Shown: positions 29,637 through 39,966, counted from the first letter of the stretch. The stretch is DNA of 47,990 bases from Cyanobacteria bacterium SW_9_44_58 (GCA_003021905.1 PXPI01000066.1:1-47990); one strand, 5' to 3'. A program made the numbers and translations. The notes: a model not told the origin generated them from the sequence alone.

Positions 29637-30764
29637 ATGAGCAGTTCTCCCCAAACGGTTTGTATTGTTTTAGGAACGCGTCCCGAAGCCATCAAGCTGG
29701 CCCCTGTTATCAAGCAGTGTCAACAGTGCTCTCGTCTCAAAACCCATGTCATTCTTACAGGGCAGCATCGGGAGATGGTTGCTCAGGTAATGAAGCTATT
29801 TCAGCTAGAGGCTGACCAAAATTTAGAAATTATGCAAGCTGAGCAAACCCTCAGCGATATTACTTGTCGCAGTTTAAAGGGGTTGGAAACACACTTTCAA
29901 AACCTGCAACCGCATTTAGTCTTAGTGCAAGGGGATACTACCACCGCTTTTGCCGCCACACTGGCTGCCTTTTATCAACAAATTCCCACCGGTCACGTCG
30001 AAGCGGGATTGCGTTCTTATCATTTATATAATCCCTATCCCGAAGAAGCTAATCGCCGCCTCATTGCCCAACTCGCCCAACTCAATTTTGCCCCCACTCC
30101 CGCTGCGGTTCAAAATTTAGAAAACTCAGGGGTAATTGGAGAAATTCATCTCACCGGCAATACCGTTATTGATGCGCTATTAACCATGGCTGAACGTCAT
30201 CCCCCTTGTGAAATTCCCGGTTTAGACTGGGCATCTTATCGGGTTTTGCTAGTAACCGTTCACCGGCGGGAAAACTGGGGAGAACCGCTATCTGATATTA
30301 TCAAAGGCTTACAACAGATTTTAGATCAGTTTCCCGAGACGGCAGTTTTACTCCCCTTGCATCGCAACCCAACAGTTCGGAACCCCATTAAAAGCGCTTT
30401 AGGAGAACATCCTCGCGTTTTTTTAACAGAACCCCTTGATTATTCCCAATTAGTGGGTGCTATGCAACGCTGTTATTTATTGCTGACTGACTCAGGCGGG
30501 TTGCAAGAGGAAGCCCCCAGTTTAGGCAAGCCCGTGTTAGTGTTGCGCCGCAATACGGAACGCACCGAAGCCGTTACGGCTGGAACTGCAAAACTCGTGG
30601 GAACCCATCCTCAGAATATCTTCCAAGGCGCCAGCGAGTTGTTAAAAAATCAGCAGGCCTATCAAGGAATGGCCATGGCCATTAATCCCTTTGGCGACGG
30701 TCAAGCGGCAAAGCGGATTGTGGAAATTATTGAGCGTTATTTGGAAAATAATGTCCCTCATTAG
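29637..30764 (+). CDS. wecB: UDP-N-acetylglucosamine 2-epimerase (non-hydrolysing)
   Basis: Interconverts UDP-GlcNAc and UDP-ManNAc, feeding surface polysaccharide synthesis. The 375-residue GT-B-like fold has GTRPEAIKLAPVIK near the start, VQGDTTTAFAATLAAF and GHVEAGLRSY in the middle, and LTDSGGLQEEAPSLGKPVLV in the C-terminal nucleotide site. The ATG at 29637 follows GGGGGAG. It stands 110 bp after uppS, close enough to belong with that operon but with room for its own promoter. It is convergent with the GTPase gene, leaving only 25 bp between stops. Confidence 0.95.
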   Translation: MSSSPQTVCIVLGTRPEAIKLAPVIKQCQQCSRLKTHVILTGQHREMVAQVMKLFQLEADQNLEIMQAEQTLSDITCRSLKGLETHFQNLQPHLVLVQGDTTTAFAATLAAFYQQIPTGHVEAGLRSYHLYNPYPEEANRRLIAQLAQLNFAPTPAAVQNLENSGVIGEIHLTGNTVIDALLTMAERHPPCEIPGLDWASYRVLLVTVHRRENWGEPLSDIIKGLQQILDQFPETAVLLPLHRNPTVRNPIKSALGEHPRVFLTEPLDYSQLVGAMQRCYLLLTDSGGLQEEAPSLGKPVLVLRRNTERTEAVTAGTAKLVGTHPQNIFQGASELLKNQQAYQGMAMAINPFGDGQAAKRIVEIIERYLENNVPH

Positions 30765-30789
30765 AAGATGTTTTTAGGGGGAATTGCCC

Positions 30790-32157
30790 TTAAGTGCGCT
30801 TCAACTCTTGTTTTAAGCGATAAATAATTGTATCTCCATCCACTTGCGAGAGAATATCTTCGATCACGGTACTTGGGCCTAGGGGACCCCAACTGCAACC
30901 CTGTTTCAGGTATTCTTGGGCAACTTGGCCCACCGTATAAGCCCCATATCCCGCGATCGCGCCCTGAGTGGCAGCTAAGCCGGTGTAAGACATGATCGCG
31001 CTGGGACTGCCCCAACTCGCCCCAATGAGGGCAGTGCTTTTGCCCAAGCCGAACAAGGCACTTGTGCCGATTTCCCCGAACAGTAAGCTTCCCGAACTAA
31101 TTAAAATTCGACGCCACAGTCTGCCCGCTTCGTAACTGGTCATGGGCAACCCATAAAGCTTGGCTAAGCCTCGAATCAACGCTAAATCAGCAAAAGTTCC
31201 CCCAACCAGGTCAAAAATGGCAATGGGATTCACTGCCACCGCGATCGCTTTATATTTGGCGTAATTCCAAATTAAGGTTTCCGCATCGTCTTGGCGCAAT
31301 CTGACCGTTGCCTGGGCAATGTGAGTCTCCGCCTGTTGGGCTTGCAACAGGGCATTCAACGCCAACAAGGAGCGGCCTTCTCGATTTAAAATATCCAATA
31401 TTGCCTCTTTTAGGGCTTCCACTTGCGGCGGCGGCGTTTCCTGTTGGTAGCTAATTTCCCCATCGGGTTTTTCCACTCGCACCTGCATTGGGGCCGGTTC
31501 TGCCGATACCATGACAATTTCTCGGGGGGATAGCAATTGTTTTAACTGTTCTTCTTCTTTCCCCGTTCCCAATTGCCGCAGTTGCTGGTAAATCGCTTGC
31601 CGGTCTTTTTCCGGATAAAGATCCACTTTGTTAAAGACCAACAATAGCGGTTTTTTTGCCTGTCGCAGTTCGCACAGGGATTGATATTCCGTGCGCGTGA
31701 TATCTCCAGCCACCACAAATAAAATTAAATCCGCTTGCTGGGCAATGATTTGCGACATTTGCGCCCGTTCTTCCCCTTCCACTTCATCTAAGCCTGGGGT
31801 GTCGATTAATTCGATTTGAACTTTACCGCTAGTGGGCGTCCAGCGGATGGTTTGAGGCCAACGGGTAACGCCATTGACGGGGCCGGTGGTCATGACTTTT
31901 TTCCCCACCAAAGCGTTGATAACAGCGGATTTGCCCCGACTAACCAAGCCGAAGGCGGCAATGCGAATTACCGTTTCATCGAGTTTATCGTAAGCTGCTT
32001 TGATGGTTTGCAAGTCTTCTTTGACGGCGGCTTGCAGTTCGCTATTGGGAACCGATTTGCCATAACGACGGGCATTGCCGTACCAAGATAAGGCTTGGCT
32101 TAAACTGGCACGGGCTTGGTTGAGATGGGTTTGTTGGGAAGAAGCGTTTACTGTCAT
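30790..32157 (-). CDS. GTP-binding protein with DUF697-like membrane part
   Basis: A 455-residue Era/TrmE-like GTPase. The P-loop is GLVSRGKS (around residue 70), the G3 motif is DTPGLDEVEGEER and the G4 motif is NKVD. After a helical linker, the C-terminal half has Gly/Ala-rich hydrophobic segments resembling the DUF697 region of cyanobacterial GTPases of unknown function. The ATG at 32157 is the natural start. It lies just downstream of gghA on the same strand (71 bp), so it may be co-transcribed with it, but no metabolic link is evident. Confidence 0.82.
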   Translation of the reverse strand: MTVNASSQQTHLNQARASLSQALSWYGNARRYGKSVPNSELQAAVKEDLQTIKAAYDKLDETVIRIAAFGLVSRGKSAVINALVGKKVMTTGPVNGVTRWPQTIRWTPTSGKVQIELIDTPGLDEVEGEERAQMSQIIAQQADLILFVVAGDITRTEYQSLCELRQAKKPLLLVFNKVDLYPEKDRQAIYQQLRQLGTGKEEEQLKQLLSPREIVMVSAEPAPMQVRVEKPDGEISYQQETPPPQVEALKEAILDILNREGRSLLALNALLQAQQAETHIAQATVRLRQDDAETLIWNYAKYKAIAVAVNPIAIFDLVGGTFADLALIRGLAKLYGLPMTSYEAGRLWRRILISSGSLLFGEIGTSALFGLGKSTALIGASWGSPSAIMSYTGLAATQGAIAGYGAYTVGQVAQEYLKQGCSWGPLGPSTVIEDILSQVDGDTIIYRLKQELKRT

Positions 32158-32228
32158 TGCAGTGATAGGTTATTGGCATTTGGTGACTGGTGATCAGAAA
32201 AAATAGACAAATAACAAATTACCAATAG

Positions 32229-34708
32229 CTAACTAAACTTTGATTTTAAGAGTACCCCTTGAGAATCTTTCAGTTCAAAGCGATTCAGGTCGTTAATTTC
32301 CAGTCCCGGCGACGCGATCGCGCATTCCCACTGAGACAAATCTAATTGTAGCCAATCCCCTAAGGTGACGGTAATCGGTTCTCCCCCATGTGACTGACCA
32401 TAGCAATTTGTTCCCCGTGATTGTCGGGATTGCTTCGCACCCCATAGAAAACCGTATGGGTATCTTCGCTAAATTTATTAAAGCGGTCGGTTCCTGGAAC
32501 AAGATTCCGATTTAGCCAGCAATGTTGTTTCCGAAATCGGCGCAAACTGAGATTAAAGGCGGTTTGTTCCGGATTTAACGCCTCCTGGGTCTGAGACACA
32601 TTACAAACCTCATAACAGTCTTCCATAAACATTAACGCAAAATATTTCAATTTGGGAATATCCATATCTTGCAAAAAGGTAATCATGCCGGGACGATTCA
32701 ACCCTCTAAGCAGGGAGATTTCACAGCGATCTGCGTTTTCTCCTAAACAAGCGCGACAGGTTTCGACTACGGCATTGAGATCATAATCGCGCTCAATCAT
32801 GGTTGTTTGTAAGGCTTTGCCAAATTCCCGGAGTTGTTCGAGGGTTTCAAATCCCAAAGACTTGAGGCGACGGAAAGACTGGGGTTGATTATAAATTTGT
32901 TCCGTAATTTGCCAATCCAAAAAGCCCACTTCTTCCGACACTACTTTCACCCCATACCGTTCATCGGTGTTGCGGAAAAACATCCAGGGGGTGTGCATCA
33001 AGGCATTGATAAAATCCATGGGAATTCCTGGACTCAACCCATACACCCAAATATTGGTGGCCGGATTGTCATAAGCTTTGCCGAGAACGTCTGGAAGCGT
33101 ATTGCCTAAATTCCAATTGATGTTTTCCCCGGGGTCAATCTGATTGCCGCGGCGAACCGTATCATGATTGGCACAGCCGGTAATCCAACGCTCTCCTTGA
33201 TACATCACTTCTGAGACGCGCCGCCATTTCCGTTCCCAAAATCCCGCTAGGGCTGGGGTATTATGAGCAAAAATCAAGGGGCCCCATTGATACGATTCCG
33301 GTTTCAGCTCAATTAAATCCCGATAGGTGGACAATTCTTCCCAACCCGGTGCCGGCCAAGGACGGCCATCTTCAAAAATGGTAAACATCAAGCGTTGGTT
33401 GCCGCCGATTTCCTGGACCACATCGCTCATTTCCAACAGGTAGGCATCATCTTGTTCGACTCTGCCGCTGAGGGGATTAAAGAACCGAAAATCTTGGCCG
33501 CCATCGACGCGAATGCCATCGGCACCGGTATTGAGTTTCCGCCGTTGCATTTCCAGGAAAATCGCTCGTACTGCAGGGAGTTGATGGTTTAAGTCCTGCC
33601 CATACATATTGGGCCCTTTCAGAAACTGCCGATTCATGAGAAGTTCCGCTTGGTTATCGGCATGGCCATAGACTAAATCATAGATTAGTTTGATGGGACC
33701 GGTGGAAAAGTTGTGCAGGGCGGCAACAAAATCAACCGCTTCATCCGGGCGCAAGCTACCTAAAAGGGCAGGATTGGCGGCGCTGGACCCTAAAATGGGA
33801 ACATCATAGCCCCAATCTTGGGTACTGGGTTTTTTCAGTTTAATTTCAACGGCATCACAAAGGGGAAGATAGCTGGAATCGGGGTGTTGGCTTTCTTGAT
33901 CTTCAAAGTCGAAAAATTCGCTAATGGGGCTATTGTCATCGCGATATTCAATGGTGGGTTCAATCGGCAGCAGTTGCACCGCATCATACCCGATATAGTT
34001 TTCTTCGCTGGGGGTAAGGGGTTCTCCTTGGGCTAACTTGTCGGAAATGGTTTGATAAACTCGGGTTAGTCCTTCAAAGGTGCCTTCTTCAGAGGCGGTT
34101 CCCACATGCAATTGCAAAATATTGTTCGGTGGCGGAACGCGAGGCGGGTTTCCTTCCGAATCGGGCTGCGAGGTTTGTTGAAAATAGGCTAAGTCGGCTC
34201 GTTGCTGTTGCAAATGGTTTAGATCATAAACTTCTGCTGGACCGAAAACACCAAAGGGAAGGGAATAAGCCACCACATCCCGCACCGCTTCCAGTTCTTC
34301 GCGGGAATCTAGGTAGCGCAGCCAGTAGAGGCTTCCCAGTTGATGGCGACTGCCGGGACGCATCCCTGCATAAACGCCCCAGAAGAATTCCCCTTGTTGA
34401 CACATGGGAACGCGATCGCGCCGAAATTTGACCGTTTGGCTGCTAGCGCGCAAATCAATTTCAGCTTCGGGGGTGAATACTTCCAGATAAATGGCCCGAG
34501 GGCGCATTACTTCCCCGGTTAATTCCGGCGTCCAAAAGCCGATTTCAGTTAGGCCATCTTCCCGATAATGGGCACCGAGGCGACGGGCAAAGGCAGCTGC
34601 TTTTTTGACATAGCTTAAATCTGAGTAATCAATATCAATTGCCCAATCTAGGAGTTCTTGGGTTGCTTTTTCCTGTAGTTGAATCGTTTGTTCTGTTTCT
34701 ACAGCCAC
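32229..34708 (-). CDS. gghA: Glucosylglycerol hydrolase GghA, with a frameshift near its C-terminus
   Basis: GH13-like enzyme that breaks glucosylglycerol to glucose and glycerol when external salt falls. Visible motifs are ADGIRVDGGQDF (nucleophile Asp), TIFEDGRPWP (acid region) and NHDTVRRG. The main frame stops at 32360 after about 782 residues, ending abruptly in ENRLPSP. If one G is added to the G5 run (plus-strand C5 at 32383-32387), the reading continues GGEPITVTLGDWLQLDLSQW to a TAG at 32229, giving a typical C-terminal beta domain and about 826 residues. The start is a GTG at 34708 behind GGAAG. It diverges from ggpS. Confidence 0.88.
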
Positions 34709-35210
34709 TTTGATAATACTTCCAACAACAATGACAATTTCAGTTTAAGGAATTTGGTTGGCACTGTATAGGCAGGAAGTCGTTAAATTAATACTGATGG
34801 CATGATTCGCCTTTTCTAATTCTCAGTTCGGCGTATTTTTGTTCCGTTCAATATATCGGTTGAGATCAAAACGCCGTTAATTCTAAGGTGGAAGTAAACC
34901 GCCTTAACAACAACAGATTGAAAACTGAGTCGTTGTGGGGTCCGGATTGTCAAAGATAAATCCGGGGTTGTCTAAGAAATTTTTTTGCAAATTGGGACTT
35001 CAAAAACCTTAAAAATTCTACCGTTGGGTTGGTGATTTTCAACTTCCTTGATGCTATTGTTCGTTTAACACTCGCTAACTTAGACGGGAGACACTCAAGA
35101 TTCAAAATAAACAAAAACGAAACGTTTTTTTGTCTGACGCTACTGTTAACTCTAAATTAGTAAGAAACAAAAACGATATCAAATTAATTTGTAAAATTGG
35201 AGGTTAATTA
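34709..35210. promoter_or_regulatory. Divergent gghA/ggpS control region
   Basis: This is 502 bp without a gene, controlling two opposing osmolyte genes. A sigma70-like promoter for ggpS is visible: TTGTCT (35130-35135), a 17-bp spacer and TAAATT (35153-35158). A perfect 12-bp direct repeat AAACAAAAACGA lies on both sides of it (35109-35120 and 35165-35176). The first copy also pairs imperfectly with the CGTTTTTTTGT that follows. GGAGG at 35199-35203 is the ggpS ribosome-binding site. No small ORF was convincing. Confidence 0.55.
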
Positions 35211-36725
35211 ATGAAATCTTCTTTAGTGATTCTTTACCATCGTCAACCTTATGACGAAATCATGGATGAAAACGGCATCATTCATTACAAAGCAAAACAA
35301 AGTCCCAATGGAATTGTTCCCACTTTAAAAGGCTTCTTTTCCAATGTCAATCAGGGAACTTGGGTGGCTTCAAAAGCCGTTAAAACAGCCGATCAAGCTG
35401 ATTTTAAAGAGCGAATTTCTGTGGACGAAATTGAGGACGGAGGCAATTATAATGTCCGTCGAATTGCTTTAACCGAAAAACAAATTGAAGAGTTTTACCA
35501 CATTACTTCGAAAGAAGCTTTTTGGCCAATTTTGCATTCTTTTCCTTATCACTTCACCTACGAAACTTCCAATTGGCAAAACTTTAAAAACGTTAATCGT
35601 TTATTTGCAGAAGCAACTTGTGAAGAGGCTGCCGATGATGCCTTAATTTGGGTCCATGATTATAATCTTTGGTTAGTGCCGCAATATATTCGGGAAATCA
35701 AACCCAATGCCAAAATTGCCTTTTTCCACCATACGCCTTTTCCGTCAGTGGATATCTTTAATATTCTGCCTTGGCGAGAAGAAATTATTGATAGTCTCCT
35801 CTGTTGCAATATTGTCGGTTTTCATATTCCGCGCTATTCGGAAAACTTTGTTAATGTTGCCCGCAGTCTGCGGGATGTGGAAGTGGTAAGCAAAGAATCC
35901 GTTCCCGAACATATTACCCCGGTGGGAACAGCATTAGCAGAACCGGAAATGACCACGCAATTGCGTTGGCACAATCGCATCGTTAATGTGGATGCCTTCC
36001 CCGTGGGAACCAACCCGGAACAGATTGCCAACACCTTGCATCAACCGGAAACCGAAAAACGGTATGAAGAAATTTTAGAACGGTTGCAAGGACGCAAGTT
36101 AATTGTGTCTGCAGGACGTGTAGACTATGTCAAAGGCGTTCGGGAAATGTTGGAAGCTTTTGGCAGGTTGCTGGAACGTCGTCCCGAATTGCAAGGCAAA
36201 GTGAATCTAATGGTCACTTGTGTTGCCCCTGCCAGCGGGATGCGTGTCTATGAAGAAGCCCAAAATTTAATTGAACAGTTAGTGGGACAAATCAATGGAC
36301 ACTTTGCCACCTTAGATTGGATTCCCATTATGCTGTTTACCCAGCCGATTTCCTTTGAGGATTTGATGTGCTACTATCGCGCCGCGGATATCTGTTGGAC
36401 GACGCCCTTGCGAGACGGCCTGAACTTAGTGGCAAAAGAATATGTGGTTGCCCGGGAAGGAAAAGGCGGGGCCTTGATTCTCTCTGAATTTGTTGGGGCA
36501 GCAGTGGAATTGCCCCAAGCGATTTTAACCAATCCCTATTCCATGGATCGGATGGATGACGCCATTGATCAAGCCCTAGATATGTCCCAAGCGGAACAAG
36601 AACAACGGATGCAGAAAATGTATGAGACCGTTGCAAAATATGATGTCGCCTATTGGGGCGATCGCGTGTTTGATAAATTCCAGCAAATCCAAGAGGAAAT
36701 CGACAAACAGCCTACGACGGTTTAA
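35211..36725 (+). CDS. ggpS: Glucosylglycerol-phosphate synthase
   Basis: GT20-family enzyme that joins ADP-glucose to glycerol-3-phosphate, the first and key step of glucosylglycerol synthesis. The protein has 504 residues. The N-terminus MKSSLVILYHRQPYDE, FFHHTPFPSVDIFN and GRVDYVKGVREMLEAFGRL are family motifs, and a DGLNLVAKEYV donor site follows. These resemble trehalose-6-phosphate synthase but with the GgpS spelling. The ATG at 35211 has GGAGG seven bases upstream. The neighbouring gghA points the other way; the phosphatase ggpP is elsewhere in the window. Salt induction is expected from the family. Confidence 0.95.
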   Translation: MKSSLVILYHRQPYDEIMDENGIIHYKAKQSPNGIVPTLKGFFSNVNQGTWVASKAVKTADQADFKERISVDEIEDGGNYNVRRIALTEKQIEEFYHITSKEAFWPILHSFPYHFTYETSNWQNFKNVNRLFAEATCEEAADDALIWVHDYNLWLVPQYIREIKPNAKIAFFHHTPFPSVDIFNILPWREEIIDSLLCCNIVGFHIPRYSENFVNVARSLRDVEVVSKESVPEHITPVGTALAEPEMTTQLRWHNRIVNVDAFPVGTNPEQIANTLHQPETEKRYEEILERLQGRKLIVSAGRVDYVKGVREMLEAFGRLLERRPELQGKVNLMVTCVAPASGMRVYEEAQNLIEQLVGQINGHFATLDWIPIMLFTQPISFEDLMCYYRAADICWTTPLRDGLNLVAKEYVVAREGKGGALILSEFVGAAVELPQAILTNPYSMDRMDDAIDQALDMSQAEQEQRMQKMYETVAKYDVAYWGDRVFDKFQQIQEEIDKQPTTV

Positions 36726-36751
36726 TCGATCGCGTTTGATTAAGGGACTCT

Positions 36752-36779
36752 AAAAACTATCCCCCCTGCCTTTAGGGGG
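36752..36779 (-). terminator. Terminator between ggpS and the LEA-like gene
   Basis: A CCCCC/GGGGG stem (36762-36766 with 36775-36779). On the minus strand it is followed after ATAG by five U (plus-strand A at 36752-36756), so it ends the LEA-like gene. It may also slow transcription from ggpS. Confidence 0.6.
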
Positions 36780-36820
36780 AAAGCTAGTGTCTGGTTTGTT
36801 TGAGAAGGAACTAGAAGGGA

Positions 36821-37180
36821 TTATTTACCGGTGAATAATTTTTTGACCTTATCAACAATACCTTCTTCTTCTTCGGTTTCCGACATTCCTTCTTGGGCTT
36901 TTTCCATACCTTCTTCGGCTTTGCCTTGGATCGCTTTTTGGGCTTCTTCGGCTTTTTGATCAGCCTTATCTACCCCTTTTTCTACCGCTTTTTTCGCGTT
37001 TTCTGCACCTTGTTGGACTTGCTCAGTCGCATCCTCAGCCATTTCTTCCATGGCCGCTAGGGATTGCCCAGATTGAGGAAGCGCGATCGCGCTGGAGGCG
37101 AACATTGCTACGCTGGAAAAGGCAATAACTGCAAAGCAAAAAATCCCGAATCCGATTTGTTGAATGGTTTTTAGACTCAT
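36821..37180 (-). CDS. LEA-like secreted helical protein
   Basis: A 119-residue protein with an N-terminal signal helix (MSLKTIQQIGFGIFCFAVIA, ending near AIALPQSG). A long stretch follows in which Ala, Glu, Lys and Gln alternate (EQVQQGAENAKKAVEKGVDK). This composition is like group-3 late-embryogenesis-abundant proteins, which form helices on drying and protect proteins and membranes. I choose the ATG at 37180; upstream in-frame codons lack support. Its position beside ggpS suits a role in desiccation or salt stress, but the family is too low in complexity to prove it. Confidence 0.68.
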   Translation of the reverse strand: MSLKTIQQIGFGIFCFAVIAFSSVAMFASSAIALPQSGQSLAAMEEMAEDATEQVQQGAENAKKAVEKGVDKADQKAEEAQKAIQGKAEEGMEKAQEGMSETEEEEGIVDKVKKLFTGK

Positions 37181-37390
37181 CTTGATGTAGGCCTCACAAA
37201 CCTCACTCGCGTTTTCACCCCTAATGTTATTGTTTTTTTTAAAAAAGTCAAGCATTCTCAATAACAAAAAATTAATCTCTAAGAAAATCTTATTTAGTTT
37301 GACTAATTGATTAATCTGTGCCATCGATGATCGCAAAAGCAATTTCAGTCATGCTTGCTTAATTAGCTCAGGAATCATATCTGGTTGCGC

Positions 37391-38320
37391 TTAGTCGCTG
37401 TCCAATAAATATTTTTGTTGATACACAGCTTCCACATTATACCAATTGAGGAAAATACGGGCGATTTCTAGCGCCAGTTGCGGTTTCCCCCAATTAATCA
37501 GCCATTGCAAAAGCGGCCGCATGGTTTTTTCATTTAAACGGCCGCCCAATGACAGTGTTCCCCACAAAATTCGATGTAGCATGGTCATTTGAATCATCAT
37601 TTTGACTTCCCAAGTGGGATGTTTTTGATAAAATAAAACGCCCATTTTTCCCCGTTGGATTTCTTTTTCAATTAAATTGGGAAGTTGGTCTAAATGAAAC
37701 GGGGGATGCCAATGATAACCAACCGCCTCTGGACATTTAATCAGTTTGAGTCCCAGTTTTTTTAAGCGCACCCCTAATTCTAAATCCTCCCAACCATAGA
37801 GTTGAAATTGGGGATCAAATAATCCGGCTTGTTCTAACCAGTGACGGTGAATCGCCACATTGCCCGTGGCAAAATAGGCCGCGGAAAAATCTTTGAATTT
37901 GTAGGGTTCTGCGGTGGGATTCTCAAAATTCGAGGTATTAATCACTCGCCCGTAAGTAAATACCCGAGGGGGAGTTTTTTTCTGTCTCTGGTTTAAACAG
38001 TTGGCATGGGCTTGAATAAAGCTTTCCGTGACCACTAAATCGCTATCGATAAAAATAATAAAGTCCCCTTGGGCGTTTTTGATGCCAAAGTTTCTGGCAG
38101 CGGCAGGCCCTTGATGGGATTGTTGAAACCAGCGCAGATGAGGAAAATGGCTTTGTTTTAGCCAAGGAATGGTCTCATCTGTGGAACCGTCATCAATAAG
38201 AACAATTTCATAGCCCTGAATAAGGTTTTGGTCGGCAATGACTTGATTTTCCAGGGCGGCAAGACACTTTTCTAAAATGGGTTGACGGTTATAGGTGGGA
38301 ATAATAACACTAAAAAACAT
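37391..38320 (-). CDS. GT2 family glycosyltransferase
   Basis: A 309-residue cytoplasmic GT-A enzyme of the kind that adds sugars in surface-glycan synthesis. Motifs are SVIIPTYNRQPILEKCL at the N-terminus, LIDDGSTDETIPWL near residue 42, FIDSDLVV (DxD metal site) near residue 92 and the acceptor-side YGWEDLELGVRLKK near residue 174. No membrane segment is apparent. The sugar and acceptor cannot be inferred. It diverges from ilvC, and a gap of about 210 bp separates it from the LEA-like gene on the same strand. Confidence 0.85.
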   Translation of the reverse strand: MFFSVIIPTYNRQPILEKCLAALENQVIADQNLIQGYEIVLIDDGSTDETIPWLKQSHFPHLRWFQQSHQGPAAARNFGIKNAQGDFIIFIDSDLVVTESFIQAHANCLNQRQKKTPPRVFTYGRVINTSNFENPTAEPYKFKDFSAAYFATGNVAIHRHWLEQAGLFDPQFQLYGWEDLELGVRLKKLGLKLIKCPEAVGYHWHPPFHLDQLPNLIEKEIQRGKMGVLFYQKHPTWEVKMMIQMTMLHRILWGTLSLGGRLNEKTMRPLLQWLINWGKPQLALEIARIFLNWYNVEAVYQQKYLLDSD

Positions 38321-38446
38321 GGCTTGGATTGGTGATTGGGGATGGCTAAATGGGTCTGGTCGTCTTCTTGTTTGCGATCGCGCTTTTAGGATAAGATGAA
38401 AGACTTACAGCCAAAGATAGAGCAAGGATAAGGAGAGATTGGTTTT

Positions 38447-39442
38447 ATGGCGCAGATGTACTATGACCAAGATGCGAATTTAGACCTATTGATGGACAAA
38501 ACCGTTGCCATTATTGGCTTTGGTTCTCAGGGCCATGCCCATGCTTTAAACTTAAAAGAGAGCGGGGTCAATGTCATCGTGGGCTTGTATGAGGGCAGTA
38601 AGTCCATTCCGAAAGCCGAATCGGCAGGGTTGACGGTGAAACCCGTCGCGGAAGCGGCGCAACTGGCGGATGTCATTATGGTGTTGCTTCCCGATGAAGT
38701 GCAGAAAACCGTTTATAAACAAAAAATTGAACCCTACTTAAATTCCGGAAAAGCCTTAGCCTTTGCCCATGGGTTTAATATCCATTTTGGACAGGTAATT
38801 CCCCCGGCAGAAGTGGATGTTTTCATGGTTGCCCCGAAAGGCCCTGGCCATCTGGTGAGACGAACCTATCAACAAGGACAAGGGGTGCCCTGTTTATTTG
38901 CCATTTTTCAGGACGAAACCGGACAAGGGCGCGATCGCGCCATGGCGTATGCCAAAGGAATTGGCGGCACTCGCGCCGGTATCTTGGAAACCACCTTCCG
39001 GGAAGAAACCGAAACCGATCTATTTGGGGAACAAGCTGTCCTTTGCGGAGGCATCAGCCAGTTGATTAAAACCGGTTTTGAAACCTTAGTGGAAGCAGGT
39101 TACCAACCCGAATTAGCTTATTTTGAATGTCTCCATGAAGTCAAGTTGATTGTGGACTTGGTTGTAGAAGGGGGACTGGCCAATATGCGCAACAGTATTT
39201 CCAACACGGCAGAATATGGGGATTATACTCGCGGCCCTCGCGTCGTCAGTGAAGATACCCGTGCCGAGATGAGAAAGATTCTATCCGAAATTCAATCCGG
39301 GGAATTTGCCCGAGAATATGTGTTGGAAAATCAATCCGGCGGATCAATGTTGAGATCCACTCGCCGCCGCGAAGCAGAACATTCCATTGAAGAAGTGGGC
39401 AAAGATTTGCGGGCGATGTTTAGTTGGTTGAAGAAGGATTAA
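38447..39442 (+). CDS. ilvC: Ketol-acid reductoisomerase
   Basis: Second common step of branched-chain amino-acid synthesis: isomerises and reduces acetolactate with NADPH. At 331 residues it is the short class I form. It has the NADPH loop [13 protein letters not shown] (24-36), [12 protein letters not shown], and the two-domain C-terminus with [12 protein letters not shown] and [12 protein letters not shown] (metal-binding acidic residues). The ATG at 38447 has AAGGAGAG nearby. It faces away from the GT2 gene across 126 bp. Confidence 0.97.
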   Translation: MAQMYYDQDANLDLLMDKTVAIIGFGSQGHAHALNLKESGVNVIVGLYEGSKSIPKAESAGLTVKPVAEAAQLADVIMVLLPDEVQKTVYKQKIEPYLNSGKALAFAHGFNIHFGQVIPPAEVDVFMVAPKGPGHLVRRTYQQGQGVPCLFAIFQDETGQGRDRAMAYAKGIGGTRAGILETTFREETETDLFGEQAVLCGGISQLIKTGFETLVEAGYQPELAYFECLHEVKLIVDLVVEGGLANMRNSISNTAEYGDYTRGPRVVSEDTRAEMRKILSEIQSGEFAREYVLENQSGGSMLRSTRRREAEHSIEEVGKDLRAMFSWLKKD

Positions 39443-39509
39443 TTTTTATTCGCAATTGATGACTGCTGCACCTATAATTAAAGCGGTTTCTTAGTTATAG
39501 GTGTCAGTC

Positions 39510-39902
39510 ATGGAATCAGAAAATCCTAGAGAATACGAATTTGATGAGTCCCAAAATGAGTTAATTCAGGGACTTGCCTCAACTATGAAATTTGTCGGCT
39601 ATTTCCTCATTGCCGTTGGAATTCTGGTAGCCATTTCAGGAATCTTTACAATTGCCCAAGGGGGATTTTCCGGCTTAGTGCAAGGCATTGTACAAGCAAT
39701 TATTGGTTTTTGGACAATTCAAGCAGCGAAATCATTCCAGTTAATTGTTGATACCGAAGGGAGAGATATTGAAAACCTAATGGGCGCCTTAGGAGAGTTG
39801 CGAAAACTTTATCGGCTGCAGTATTGGATATTAATGATTGCTTTAGTTTTTGTTGTTATTGGCTTAATTGTCGGCCTCGTTGCCGGTATATTCGGCAGTT
39901 AA
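39510..39902 (+). CDS. Small membrane protein (DUF5362-like)
   Basis: A 130-residue protein with a charged N-terminus and three hydrophobic segments (about 25-50, 55-75 and 100-125), all with small residues. The layout resembles DUF5362 proteins of unknown function, as far as I recall. The start is the ATG at 39510, with AGGTG six bases before it; the upstream GTG at 39501 overlaps that signal. It faces the M16 peptidase gene tail-to-tail, and the AAAACG/CGTTTT stem between them could end both transcripts. Confidence 0.68.
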   Translation: MESENPREYEFDESQNELIQGLASTMKFVGYFLIAVGILVAISGIFTIAQGGFSGLVQGIVQAIIGFWTIQAAKSFQLIVDTEGRDIENLMGALGELRKLYRLQYWILMIALVFVVIGLIVGLVAGIFGS

Positions 39903-39941
39903 GTATTTAAACTTAAACTTTAAGGCGCGACGCGCGAGGAA

Positions 39942-39966
39942 AAAACGGCAGAGGCGATCGCGTTTT
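39942..39966. terminator. Candidate bidirectional terminator
   Basis: AAAACG (39942-39947) pairs with CGTTTT (39961-39966) across a 13-nt loop that contains part of a HIP1 site. It lies between two convergent genes and carries U-rich ends in both directions. Confidence 0.4.
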
